Positions 9,009 through 17,395 of a stretch of DNA of 64,000 bases are shown here, in pieces. The translations under genes and the position numbers were made by a program. The notes beneath the pieces were generated by a model. The model was not told where the DNA came from. It worked only from the letters and a program-made list of their open reading frames with translations, and did not search any database. Source of the stretch: Litoribaculum gwangyangense. GTDB taxonomy: Bacteria; Bacteroidota; Bacteroidia; Flavobacteriales; Flavobacteriaceae. The stretch spans positions 806,001 through 870,000 of the forward strand of contig NZ_BAABJW010000002.1 in the NCBI RefSeq assembly GCF_039543505.1, given 5' to 3'. Positions within the stretch are counted from its first letter, which is position 1. The number at the start of each line of letters is the position of its first letter.

Positions 9009-9228
9009 ATATTTCGGACAATTAACTGAGATCACTCATTTGAATGAGGAAACCATTGAGGTTTCGGAAAATCAAACCATTTCAGAACTATTAGATACAT
9101 TATATAGAAAATACAACACCCTTAAAACTAAAGATTTTAAAGTGGCCCAAAACCAAGAATTAGTTGATGAAAACACTAAATTAACTGGTTCCGAAATAGC
9201 TTTATTACCACCATTTTCGGGAGGATAA
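8992..9228 (+). CDS. moaD: Molybdopterin synthase small subunit MoaD
   Basis: A ubiquitin-fold sulfur carrier of 78 residues ending in the diagnostic Gly-Gly (PPFSGG), which is adenylated and thiocarboxylated before sulfur transfer to precursor Z. I chose ATG at 8992 (MLVTIKYFGQ), which fits the family N-terminus and overlaps the end of mobA by 17 bases; an upstream in-frame TTG at 8986 would add only two residues. The activating enzyme (moeB) and the large subunit (moaE) follow in the operon. Confidence 0.92.
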   Translation: MLVTIKYFGQLTEITHLNEETIEVSENQTISELLDTLYRKYNTLKTKDFKVAQNQELVDENTKLTGSEIALLPPFSGG

Positions 9229-9232
9229 ATTT

Positions 9233-10318
9233 ATGGATAGATACAACAGACATATTATTTTATCAGAAATTGGCGAAGAAGGTCAAAACAAACTTTCCAA
9301 AGCCAAAGTTTTGGTTGTTGGTGCTGGCGGCTTGGGTTGCCCTGTTTTGCAATACCTTACTGCTGCTGGTATTGGAACGATTGGCATCATTGATTTTGAT
9401 GTGGTTGAAAAGTCTAATTTACAACGTCAAATACTCTTTGGAAAGTCATCTTTAGGAAAAAATAAAGCTTTAGTAGCAAAACAGCATTTGGAAGATTTGA
9501 ATGATGACATTTCAATTGTGGCGTATTCTGAAAAATTGACTTATCAAAATGCGTTATCACTTTTCGAACTTTATGACATCGTCGTTGATGGTTCAGATAA
9601 TTTTGAAACCCGCTATTTGGTAAATGATGCCTGTATAATAACCAAAAAACCGGTTGTTTACGGTGCCATTTACAAATTTGAGGGTCAAGTTTCTGTTTTT
9701 AATTATGAAAACGGACCAAGTTATCGATGCTTATTTCCTGAAACGCCCAAGGATACTGTCCCTAACTGTTCAGAAATTGGCGTTTTTGGGGTATTACCTG
9801 GTATTATTGGGAGCATGCAAGCGAATGAAGTTTTGAAAATGGTAATAGGTATAGGAGATGTGCTTTCAGGTAAATTACTTTTATATAATGCATTGAGCAC
9901 AAAATCAACCATTTTAAAAATCCATAAGTTGGAACCTATTTTTGATTTGGTTTTAAAAGAAAAAGATAATTTTCATAGAAAACAACTAAATAACGACTGT
10001 GAAATTCAAGCTATTGAAGTTTCAATCAAAGACATGTCGTTAAGCGAAAACATTCAGTTTATTGATGTTAGGGAAGCACACGAACAGCCTAAAATTGATG
10101 ACTTTTCCATAACACAGATACCTTTAAATGATTTAAAAAAACAGCTAGAAAATATTCATCCAGAGAAACAAAAACTAATTTTTTGCCAATCAGGAATTCG
10201 AAGCAAAAAAGCGGTATCCATTTTAAATGCACTCAATGTCACAAATTGTTACAGCGTCAAAGAAAGTGCATCAGAAATTATAAAATATTTAGGAGAACTA
10301 AAGAAAATATCAACATAA
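9233..10318 (+). CDS. moeB: MoeB/ThiF-type adenylyltransferase with C-terminal rhodanese domain
   Basis: A 361-residue fusion. Residues 1-240 are an E1-like domain with the ATP loop GAGGLGCP (31-38), SNLQRQ and the catalytic-type Cys in NCSEIGVFG. Residues about 270-360 are a rhodanese domain with active loop CQSGIRS. It would adenylate MoaD and supply the sulfur, as in eukaryotic MOCS3. The CxxC pairs that bind zinc in E. coli MoeB are each reduced to one Cys (SYRC and NDCE), so the zinc site looks lost. Its stop shares a base with the moaE start (TAATG). Confidence 0.9.
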   Translation: MDRYNRHIILSEIGEEGQNKLSKAKVLVVGAGGLGCPVLQYLTAAGIGTIGIIDFDVVEKSNLQRQILFGKSSLGKNKALVAKQHLEDLNDDISIVAYSEKLTYQNALSLFELYDIVVDGSDNFETRYLVNDACIITKKPVVYGAIYKFEGQVSVFNYENGPSYRCLFPETPKDTVPNCSEIGVFGVLPGIIGSMQANEVLKMVIGIGDVLSGKLLLYNALSTKSTILKIHKLEPIFDLVLKEKDNFHRKQLNNDCEIQAIEVSIKDMSLSENIQFIDVREAHEQPKIDDFSITQIPLNDLKKQLENIHPEKQKLIFCQSGIRSKKAVSILNALNVTNCYSVKESASEIIKYLGELKKIST

Positions 10319-10761
10319 TGTCAGATAAAAAAGTAAAAAATGTGTTTATAGAAGGCCCTATATCCTCAGAATTTATAGGCAATTCTATATACAAACATCA
10401 AACACAAACTAGCATTGGCGCCCATAATATTTTTTTAGGTCAAGTTAGAGCCGATGATATTGATGACAAATCCATTTCGGCTATTGAATACACCGCTTAT
10501 GAAGCTATGGCTAATCAAAAATTCCACGAGATTAGAGAAGCTACTTTTGATAAATTCGAACTCACATGCATGCATATTTACCATAGTTTAGGTAAGGTTA
10601 AAGCAGGCGAAATATGTTTGTTTGTATTTGTATCATCACCCAGACGCAAAGTGGTTTTTGAAGCCTTGGAATATGTAGTTGAAGAAATTAAGGCAAATGT
10701 TCCTGTTTTTGGTAAAGAGATATTTGAAGACGACACCCATCAATGGAAAATAAATAGTTAA
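10318..10761 (+). CDS. moaE: Molybdopterin synthase catalytic subunit MoaE
   Basis: A 147-residue protein that converts precursor Z to molybdopterin with thiocarboxylated MoaD. Family features are GAHNIFLGQVR near residue 38, EYTAYEAMA near 60, IYHSLGKVKAGE near 90 and the conserved FVSSPRR-FEA-VVEEIKANVPVFGKE stretch with catalytic Lys residues. The ATG at 10318 overlaps the moeB stop by one base; extending the frame further upstream gives sequence unlike MoaE, so that start is rejected. Confidence 0.94.
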   Translation: MSDKKVKNVFIEGPISSEFIGNSIYKHQTQTSIGAHNIFLGQVRADDIDDKSISAIEYTAYEAMANQKFHEIREATFDKFELTCMHIYHSLGKVKAGEICLFVFVSSPRRKVVFEALEYVVEEIKANVPVFGKEIFEDDTHQWKINS

Positions 10762-10764
10762 ACC

Positions 10765-11676
10765 ATGGTTGACATAACGACAAAAAACACCACCCTAAGA
10801 ACCGCGATTGCTCAAGCTGTTGTTAAAGTTAGTAGAATAGAAACAATACAGGCTATTGTTAACGACTCGGTACCGAAAGGCAATGTATTTGCCATGAGTA
10901 AAGCAGCAGGTTTATTGGGTGTTAAACGCACTCCCGATATTCTACCAGATTGCCACCCATTACCAATTGAGTTCACAGGGGTGGAATATGAAATCGATGG
11001 TCTTGAAATTACCGTTTTATTTACAGTAAAAACTATTTATAAAACAGGAGTTGAAGTTGAAGCGATGCATGGTGCCAGTGTGGTAGCTCTTAACATGTAC
11101 GACATGTTAAAACCCATAGATAAAGGCATTGAAATTCATCACATTAAATTATTGAATAAAAAAGGTGGAAAATCAGATTATAAAAACCGATTTAGAAAAG
11201 ATTTAACCGCAACTGTAATCGTTTGTAGTGATACCATCTCAGCGGGTGATAAGGAAGATAAGGCTGGAAAAGCCATTATTGAAAAGCTAGAATCTTGTGA
11301 TGTAAAAATTGCTGATTATATTATTATTCCAGATGAAAAAGACATCATTCAAGAAAAGGTAAAAAGCTATCAAAAACAAGGTGTTGATTTAATTATTTAT
11401 ACCGGTGGCACAGGTTTATCAAATAGAGATGTCACTCCAGAGGCTTTGATTCCGCTTTTAGACAGAAGAATTCCAGGAATAGAAGAAACTATAAGAAACT
11501 ACGGTCAAGAACGTATGCCCTATGCTATGCTCTCAAGAAGTGTAGCAGGAACTATAAAAAACACTTTGGTATTGGCTTTACCCGGATCAACCAATGGAGC
11601 CAAAGAATCGATGGATGCCATTTTTCCATCGGTTTTACATGTTTTCGGAATTTTAAAAGGCGCTAGACACGATTAA
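10765..11676 (+). CDS. moaCB: Bifunctional MoaC/MoaB (cyclic pyranopterin synthase + MogA-like domain)
   Basis: A 303-residue fusion. Residues 1-145 are MoaC ([19 protein letters not shown] near 33, the CHPLP motif near 55, [19 protein letters not shown] near 95), which completes precursor Z formation with MoaA. Residues about 150-300 are a MogA/MoaB domain ([16 protein letters not shown] near 211, [10 protein letters not shown] near 276), which adenylates molybdopterin before MoeA acts. The MoaC part starts abruptly at MVDI, which is usual for this fusion in Bacteroidota. It ends at the moaA start with a one-base overlap. Confidence 0.93.
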   Translation: MVDITTKNTTLRTAIAQAVVKVSRIETIQAIVNDSVPKGNVFAMSKAAGLLGVKRTPDILPDCHPLPIEFTGVEYEIDGLEITVLFTVKTIYKTGVEVEAMHGASVVALNMYDMLKPIDKGIEIHHIKLLNKKGGKSDYKNRFRKDLTATVIVCSDTISAGDKEDKAGKAIIEKLESCDVKIADYIIIPDEKDIIQEKVKSYQKQGVDLIIYTGGTGLSNRDVTPEALIPLLDRRIPGIEETIRNYGQERMPYAMLSRSVAGTIKNTLVLALPGSTNGAKESMDAIFPSVLHVFGILKGARHD

Positions 11677-12683
11677 TGAAAGAAGACAAAAACATATTAC
11701 AAGATTCATTTGGTAGAAACCATGCCTATTTGCGTATTTCTTTAATTGAAAGATGCAACTTGCGCTGTACGTATTGCATGCCCGAAGAAGGTGTAAAACT
11801 ATCGCCTAAAAGTCACTTAATGACTTACGAAGAAATTTACGACATCGCAAAAACCTTTGTAAAACATGGGGTTACAAAAATTAGACTTACTGGTGGCGAA
11901 CCTTTAATTAGAAAAGACATTCCCATTATTTTAGAAAAATTAGCAACACTACCAGTGGAGTTATCTATTACGTCTAATGCCGTGATCATTGATAAGTTTA
12001 TTGATGTTTTGAAGGCTAACGGAGTCAATAAAATCAATGTGAGTTTAGATTCTTTAAATGAAGTTAAATTTCAGCATATCACGAGACGACACGAGTTCAA
12101 AAAAGTTTATAATAACATATTACTACTTGTTAATGAAGGTTTTAAAGTAAAGGTAAATGCTGTTTTAATGAAAGGGTTTAACGATAATGAAATTATCGAT
12201 TTTATAAACCTAACCAAAGATTTACCCATTTCGGTTAGGTTTATAGAGTTTATGCCTTTTGATGGAAATAAATGGGATATGAGTAAAATGGTATCTTATG
12301 CAGAAGTTATGGAATACGTGCAAACATCATTTTCAAAAGAACAAATTGAACGTTTAAAAGATGCGCCAAATGATACCTCGAAAAACTACAAAATAAAAGG
12401 TTACAAAGGAAGTTTTGCTATTATTAGTTCGGTTACTAATCCTTTTTGCGATTCGTGTAATAGATTGCGTTTAACAGCCAATGGCCAATTAAAAAACTGT
12501 TTGTTTTCTGCAACAGAATCAGACTTACTAACTACTTTACGTGAGGGAAAATCTATAGAACCCATTATACAGAAAGCCGTTGGAGCCAAGTTAAAAATTC
12601 GTGGTGGCATGGATACGCTCGAAAAACTGCAAGAGCCCAAATTGCACAACAATAACCGTAGTATGATAACCATTGGAGGATAG
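11676..12683 (+). CDS. moaA: GTP 3',8-cyclase MoaA (radical SAM)
   Basis: A 335-residue radical SAM enzyme that starts Moco synthesis from GTP. The N-terminal SAM cluster motif has Cys27, Cys31 and Cys34 (RCNLRCTYCMP), followed by the GGEPL loop. The C-terminal second cluster CDSCNRLRLTANGQLKNC is present. The C-terminus ends in Gly-Gly, as needed to reach the active site. Last gene of the operon; no strong terminator was seen in the 160 bases that follow. Confidence 0.95.
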   Translation: MKEDKNILQDSFGRNHAYLRISLIERCNLRCTYCMPEEGVKLSPKSHLMTYEEIYDIAKTFVKHGVTKIRLTGGEPLIRKDIPIILEKLATLPVELSITSNAVIIDKFIDVLKANGVNKINVSLDSLNEVKFQHITRRHEFKKVYNNILLLVNEGFKVKVNAVLMKGFNDNEIIDFINLTKDLPISVRFIEFMPFDGNKWDMSKMVSYAEVMEYVQTSFSKEQIERLKDAPNDTSKNYKIKGYKGSFAIISSVTNPFCDSCNRLRLTANGQLKNCLFSATESDLLTTLREGKSIEPIIQKAVGAKLKIRGGMDTLEKLQEPKLHNNNRSMITIGG

Positions 12684-12843
12684 AAAATAAATTTTATATT
12701 TTCAACAATTAAACTAAAGGAATCCGTTGCTCAAGCGGTAAATTCAACATGTTATTATATTTTTTTCAATAGTCGTCAATGGTACCTTAGTCGCTAGCGT
12801 GATAAGTGATATCTAAGTTTTAAGCTAATTAAAAAATAATATA

Positions 12844-14877
12844 TTAATCTTGAATATTTTGATTATTCCGATATCCAGCACTATCCTTATACCAGTCTTT
12901 AAAATTAACACCTCCAGAAATTGCCCATGTATTAAAATGATTATAAGCCTTATTAATAGCTATTCTTTCCTTAGGGACTTTAAAATCATGAACTATATTT
13001 ATGGCCCAAGGAAATCCATTATTACTTATAAAGTTACCGTCTTCGTCATTGTTAACTCCGGTTGTATTTATATTATTTGAAGCCAAAGTTGTTCTTTTCA
13101 TATAGGCTAAATGCACTTCCTTTTCCCTTGATTTGTTTATGATTATAAAGGGGTTAAAAGGTGCTAAACCCAATTGTTCTGTGCTTATGGGACCATTGAA
13201 TTTAACAGAAATTTTATGTTCTTTATTTAGCATTGAATTTGGATCGTCAAACATGATAACAACTGCATTGGCCTGTCCAGCTTCTGTACCGTTGGCATTT
13301 TCAATTATATAATTTTTAGTCAAAATGTTTCCTGAAACACTTTCTATTTGATTTGGTGTTAAGGATTCTATTTCAATACCAAAACCGTTTGTAAAACCTG
13401 CCCTATTTGATTTAGTGTTAATCAAAAAGTCTAATTGAACTGCTAGTCCTTGTGAATTTAAAACAGCAATGACTCTATAATTTACGGCTAGGTCATTAAA
13501 ATCATAATCACCATTTGATGGCCATAAATCTTCAAAAGCGACGGTTCCCCATCCATATTTACTCGGTGTAAACAATTCAAAAGCTTTATCAGCGTCATTT
13601 GGATAGCTATCATCTCTATCTAAGATTCCATCACCATCAGTATCTGGGTTATCATTGGTTTGTATATAAACCTTAAAAGTCGTCAAATCATTAATTGTTC
13701 TTCCATAATCTGTGTTATTATTGGCACTAATTCCATACATATATTTCCATCCCCCAGTTTGAGTATCCATAATTATCAAATCGGAACTGTTTGCATTATT
13801 GGCTAACCATAATTCCTGATTGGAATCAAAAGTCATTGATGTTGGTTGAAAGGGTAAATTATCAGCACTTATTCTTGAGCTTTGATAAATATTATTATCA
13901 TCTAATTCCAATCTGTATAAGCCTGAAAAGGTGCAAAGATAAAGAGTTCCGTCCTCAGCAAAAGCAAGATCCCCACCACTTGTACTATCTAAACCAGCGA
14001 TATCCCAAACATTAACATTTGTACCATTTGTTGGATTATATGTATATAGTTTTGCACCTGTTGAAAAATAAAGCAACCCATCCCTATAATTATAGTCTAA
14101 TCTTGGGCCACCCCTACCAATATTAGCAACAATTTCCCAAGAGTTATTTTCAATTGAATATTTCATCAAGGGGTATGGGCTACTTCTACCAATTGAATAA
14201 AGTACTTTATTCTCTTGATCGACAGCACAAGTGTAACTTCCCATAGGCATATCAGATAAATATGTTAAATCGCCCTTTGTGGGATCTACTTGGAATAATT
14301 CACCTGATCCATTTACACAAAACAAATAATCGTTAACTACATCAGTAAAAATAGTTCCTCTGGCTGCTTTTGTATTTGAGCTTTTATTAGAACTTTTACC
14401 ATCCGAAACTTGATTATACGTTACTTCTTGATTTACTATATTCAATATGGATGCAGAATATTTTAAATTATCATTTCTTCGGATATACAGCTTATCGTAG
14501 TGTTTGGGTAAACTGATGGTTTGCGTGAAAGTACCATCTTTTGGTACTCCAGAAAAAATCAATCTATTCATTATATCTGTTTTGTAAACTGCCTCCGTTA
14601 CAATTTCTCCTGATTGATTTTCAAAAGTTTCATTACCTATAAAAATTAATTCTTCTGAATATGCAAAAACATCATATCTCACATATTTTGAATTATCATT
14701 AATTGTAACTTTAACTTCTTGATTTGTGCTAAAGTCAAACCCATCAGGAATTGCTACCATCTTAATACTAGATTCATCGATACCAATATCTTGTGATTCT
14801 GTATCATTATTTACTTCGGGAACACTGCATGCATTTAACATAAACACTAATAAAATGACTTTAAAAATAGATTTCAT
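12844..14877 (-). CDS. LruC domain-containing surface lipoprotein
   Basis: A 677-residue protein with a lipoprotein signal ending at Cys17 (LNAC). Residues about 170-400 contain repeated propeller-like segments (SGELFQVDPTKGDL, NSWEIVAN, DNNIYQSSRI). A short calcium-binding thrombospondin-3-like stretch follows (DTDGDGILDRDD, about 415-430), then the C-terminal LruC domain (about 455-660, NDLAVNYRV, FTNGFGIEIE). LruC proteins are surface or matrix proteins of unknown role in Bacteroidota. It lies just beyond the last polysaccharide gene and carries a version of the same upstream operator as that cluster, which suggests co-regulation with exopolysaccharide. Confidence 0.8.
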   Translation of the reverse strand: MKSIFKVILLVFMLNACSVPEVNNDTESQDIGIDESSIKMVAIPDGFDFSTNQEVKVTINDNSKYVRYDVFAYSEELIFIGNETFENQSGEIVTEAVYKTDIMNRLIFSGVPKDGTFTQTISLPKHYDKLYIRRNDNLKYSASILNIVNQEVTYNQVSDGKSSNKSSNTKAARGTIFTDVVNDYLFCVNGSGELFQVDPTKGDLTYLSDMPMGSYTCAVDQENKVLYSIGRSSPYPLMKYSIENNSWEIVANIGRGGPRLDYNYRDGLLYFSTGAKLYTYNPTNGTNVNVWDIAGLDSTSGGDLAFAEDGTLYLCTFSGLYRLELDDNNIYQSSRISADNLPFQPTSMTFDSNQELWLANNANSSDLIIMDTQTGGWKYMYGISANNNTDYGRTINDLTTFKVYIQTNDNPDTDGDGILDRDDSYPNDADKAFELFTPSKYGWGTVAFEDLWPSNGDYDFNDLAVNYRVIAVLNSQGLAVQLDFLINTKSNRAGFTNGFGIEIESLTPNQIESVSGNILTKNYIIENANGTEAGQANAVVIMFDDPNSMLNKEHKISVKFNGPISTEQLGLAPFNPFIIINKSREKEVHLAYMKRTTLASNNINTTGVNNDEDGNFISNNGFPWAINIVHDFKVPKERIAINKAYNHFNTWAISGGVNFKDWYKDSAGYRNNQNIQD

Positions 14878-14924
14878 ACTATATCAAATTTGATTTTTTA
14901 TTTCTAGGATTATTAATTTAAAAC

Positions 14925-14958
14925 CAAAACTATGAACTAAAAAGAGGAAGATTTACAA
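14925..14958 (-). promoter_or_regulatory. Promoter of the LruC gene
   Basis: On the minus strand, TTG (14956-14958), 23 bases, then TAGTTTTG (14925-14932): a good match to the Bacteroidota -33/-7 promoter, 47 bases before the start codon. Confidence 0.65.
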
Positions 14959-14960
14959 TT

Positions 14961-15013
14961 TTCTTTTAGATACGATTCGGTGTAGCCTGTTAACGTTTTT
15001 ATGTAGATGAGTG
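14961..15013 (-). promoter_or_regulatory. Operator-like tandem half-sites upstream of LruC
   Basis: Plus-strand GTAGATGAGTG at 15003 and GTAGCCTGTTA at 14982 are 21 bp apart. A weak third position (TTCT...) lies at 14961, 21 bp further and 28 bp from the -7 box. The layout matches the operators at the wzz, ugd, phosphoribosyltransferase and H-NOX operon promoters, though two of the three half-sites are degenerate. Confidence 0.5.
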
Positions 15014-15049
15014 GTTTATTGGTAAAAAGTCTTACAGTTAAAATTAAGG

Positions 15050-15526
15050 CTATAGATTTAATACCTTGATTTCTTCTTTAAAAATTTTCATGCACTCAAG
15101 TATTGAAAATACATTTTGAGGCATAGATTGTTTTATTTTCTTTTGCTGGTTGACTTGATTTTTATGCTTAAATATTTCATCCCGATTATCAATAATTGCT
15201 CTCAAAACCTTAATTAATTCTTTTTGATTTGATTTAAGAATATTGGTGTTTATAAAGCCTATTTCTTTTAGATTAAACTGATTGACCAGATATCTGGCGC
15301 CAGCCCTAACCGCCGAATCATCAGTTTTAAATTTATTGATATTTAAAACTGAAACATTGTTACAATATTCACTTATTTCTTTTAAAACCTCATAAGTATT
15401 GTCTTTACTGCAGTTATTAACTAAACACATCTCAATATTTTTGGCTTTATTGATATAATCTGAAAAGAAGTTCATGTCAATTTCCTCTTCATAATTATGA
15501 AATATGATTATGATGCCCGTTTTCAT
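15050..15526 (-). CDS. Short glycosyltransferase family 2-like protein (probably incomplete)
   Basis: A 158-residue protein whose first 95 residues resemble the nucleotide-sugar binding half of a GT-A fold glycosyltransferase (IIIIFHNYEE, MCLVNNCSKDNTYEVL, SAVRAGARYLV). The DxD motif and the acceptor half are missing: after about residue 110 the chain turns into a Lys/Gln-rich tail. Family 2 enzymes normally exceed 250 residues. It ends the polysaccharide cluster and may be a decayed gene or an accessory protein without catalytic activity. Confidence 0.6.
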   Translation of the reverse strand: MKTGIIIIFHNYEEEIDMNFFSDYINKAKNIEMCLVNNCSKDNTYEVLKEISEYCNNVSVLNINKFKTDDSAVRAGARYLVNQFNLKEIGFINTNILKSNQKELIKVLRAIIDNRDEIFKHKNQVNQQKKIKQSMPQNVFSILECMKIFKEEIKVLNL

Positions 15527-15580
15527 CGATTTACCTAATTGTTAATTATGATTTCTTAATCTCGAGAATATTATTAAAAG

Positions 15581-16771
15581 TTACGCAGCACGTTGAGCAC
15601 GTTCCCAGTTTACAGATTGTTTATTATTTATATATCTAAAAAACCCAAGGACTACTGATAGATTCATTATGAAAAAATAATATGGCACAAATAATATTTT
15701 AAGCCTGGTTTTCTTATTTTCTAAAAACCAACCTATTAATGCAAACACGTAAAACAGAAATTGCAACCAGAAAAGCACAACATAAAAGCCAAAGCCTAAC
15801 ATTCCTTCGTTATAGGCTAAAATGGACAGAATAGGAATTAATAATAGCAAGCATAATGGCGTTAGTGTCCAACGTAGAACACGATGTGATACATATTGAA
15901 ATGAAAGGGTTTTGTACTTAAATATATTAAGTAATGTGCGTAACCTAACCACCGATTGAATTCCTCCTGCTGAAATACGAATTTTTCGTTTTAACTCTTC
16001 ACCTACATTAGCAGAAGCTGTTTCGATCGCAAATGCTTCCGGGTTATATTGAATAGTATAGCCTTTTTGTGCGACTCTTAACGAAATCACAAAATCATCT
16101 AATAAAGTGTCTTGTTCAACTTCATTATAGAGATCTGTGCGTATTGCAAAAAGTTCTCCAGCTGCCCCAACAACCGAATATAACTCCGCATCCCATTTTT
16201 TTAGTGTAGACTCATATTTCCAATATAAACCTTCACCAGCTCCTGATGCCATGTCTTTGTCTTTATTAAAAATTCGTTTTTCACCTGAAACACAACCAAC
16301 CTTTGGGTTTGAAAAACAATGCACAATATGTTTAATAGAGTCTTTACCCAATAATGTATTGGCATCACTAAATACCACTATTGGTGTTTTTACCAAAGGC
16401 ATAACACGATTCATGGCATTAATTTTCCCATTGCGTTCTGGCTTGTGAAATAGATTAATATTGTCGTATTCTTTTAATTTTAAATCAGTACCATCATCAG
16501 AACCATCAGTCACCCAATAAATTTTGAGTTTGTATTTTGGATAATCTAATGCCATTGTGTTCTTCATTTTCTGATCTACATAATCTATTTCATTATATGC
16601 TGGAATAAAAAGAGTGACTTCAGGCTGAAAGTCCTGATAAACTTCTTTATGTTTGTTTTTACTTAGCCATCTTTTCATTTTTACAAGCACATATAATATC
16701 ATCCCATAGCCTATATATGTGTAAACCACAGTAAATATCATTATCCAAAAAAGTAGTTTTAAAAGTTCCAT
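15581..16771 (-). CDS. Membrane-anchored family 2 glycosyltransferase
   Basis: A 396-residue processive-type GT2. An N-terminal membrane helix (about 7-27) precedes the catalytic domain with FIPAYNE (about 53), TDGSDDGT (about 90), FSDANTLL (about 134, the DxD-like site) and DDFVISLRV (about 224, catalytic Asp). RKIRISAGG and HRVLRW replace the cellulose-synthase QxxRW region. Three or four helices close the protein (about 300-385). It would add sugars at the inner face of the cytoplasmic membrane. The upstream acyltransferase gene ends 9 bases away, so both are in one operon. Confidence 0.88.
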   Translation of the reverse strand: MELLKLLFWIMIFTVVYTYIGYGMILYVLVKMKRWLSKNKHKEVYQDFQPEVTLFIPAYNEIDYVDQKMKNTMALDYPKYKLKIYWVTDGSDDGTDLKLKEYDNINLFHKPERNGKINAMNRVMPLVKTPIVVFSDANTLLGKDSIKHIVHCFSNPKVGCVSGEKRIFNKDKDMASGAGEGLYWKYESTLKKWDAELYSVVGAAGELFAIRTDLYNEVEQDTLLDDFVISLRVAQKGYTIQYNPEAFAIETASANVGEELKRKIRISAGGIQSVVRLRTLLNIFKYKTLSFQYVSHRVLRWTLTPLCLLLLIPILSILAYNEGMLGFGFYVVLFWLQFLFYVFALIGWFLENKKTRLKILFVPYYFFIMNLSVVLGFFRYINNKQSVNWERAQRAA

Positions 16772-16780
16772 AATTTCTAT

Positions 16781-17395
16781 TTATAATTTTTTCCAAGTAT
16801 TTGATTCAAAATCGTATTGCTTTAATATTCTGGCAGGATTACCTGCTGCAACTGAATATTCAGGAACGTTTTTTGTCACTACACTTCCTGCTGCTACAAT
16901 AGAATGTTTACCTATTGTAACTCCAGGTACAACAACTACATTTGCTCCAATCCAAGATTCATCCTCAATAACTATTGGCTTTGTTGACACACCTTGAACA
17001 TGAATTGGACTGTCAATTTTATCATAATTGTGATTTAAGCCCGACAAGACAACATTTTGTGCTAGTCTTACATCATTCCCTACTTTTACTGGACCAATAA
17101 TAGTATTGCTTAAACCAATACGAGTGCGTTCTCCTATTATGACATCACCTACTCCATTGTTAATGGCGGAGAAATCTTCAATTGTAGATTGAGCACCTAG
17201 ATTAAATTTATTCCATGGTACGACATCCAATCTGGTGCGTTTTCTAATGCAAGCTCCTCTTCCTTTTTGATGAATAAATGGATTTACAAACCATTTTATC
17301 CAAAGTCTTGGTCTTGCTTGATTTGGTATTACAATAGACCAATGCGCCAATGCCTTAATTCGCTTATTCGATTTTATTTGTGCTGCTAATTCCAT
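16781..17395 (-). CDS. Left-handed beta-helix acyltransferase (WcaF/serine acetyltransferase-like)
   Basis: A 204-residue hexapeptide-repeat transferase: repeats such as VIIGERTRIG, IGPVKVGNDVRLA, VIEDESWIGANVVVVPGVTIGKHSIVAAGSVVTKNVPEYSVAAGNPARI cover about 85-190. The His in LSGLNHNYD (near residue 117) is at the position of the catalytic base. It probably O-acetylates a sugar of the exopolysaccharide. Its start overlaps the end of the upstream glycosyltransferase by 10 bases, showing translational coupling. Confidence 0.85.
   Translation of the reverse strand: MELAAQIKSNKRIKALAHWSIVIPNQARPRLWIKWFVNPFIHQKGRGACIRKRTRLDVVPWNKFNLGAQSTIEDFSAINNGVGDVIIGERTRIGLSNTIIGPVKVGNDVRLAQNVVLSGLNHNYDKIDSPIHVQGVSTKPIVIEDESWIGANVVVVPGVTIGKHSIVAAGSVVTKNVPEYSVAAGNPARILKQYDFESNTWKKL

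Noticed and set aside
10183..10317. Upstream extension of moaE
   Set aside because: The added residues come from the moeB rhodanese region in another frame and do not resemble MoaE.
12684..12843. Possible tRNA or small RNA after moaA (GCTCAAGCGGTAAATTC)
   Set aside because: No acceptor stem, T-loop or anticodon arm can be drawn around it.
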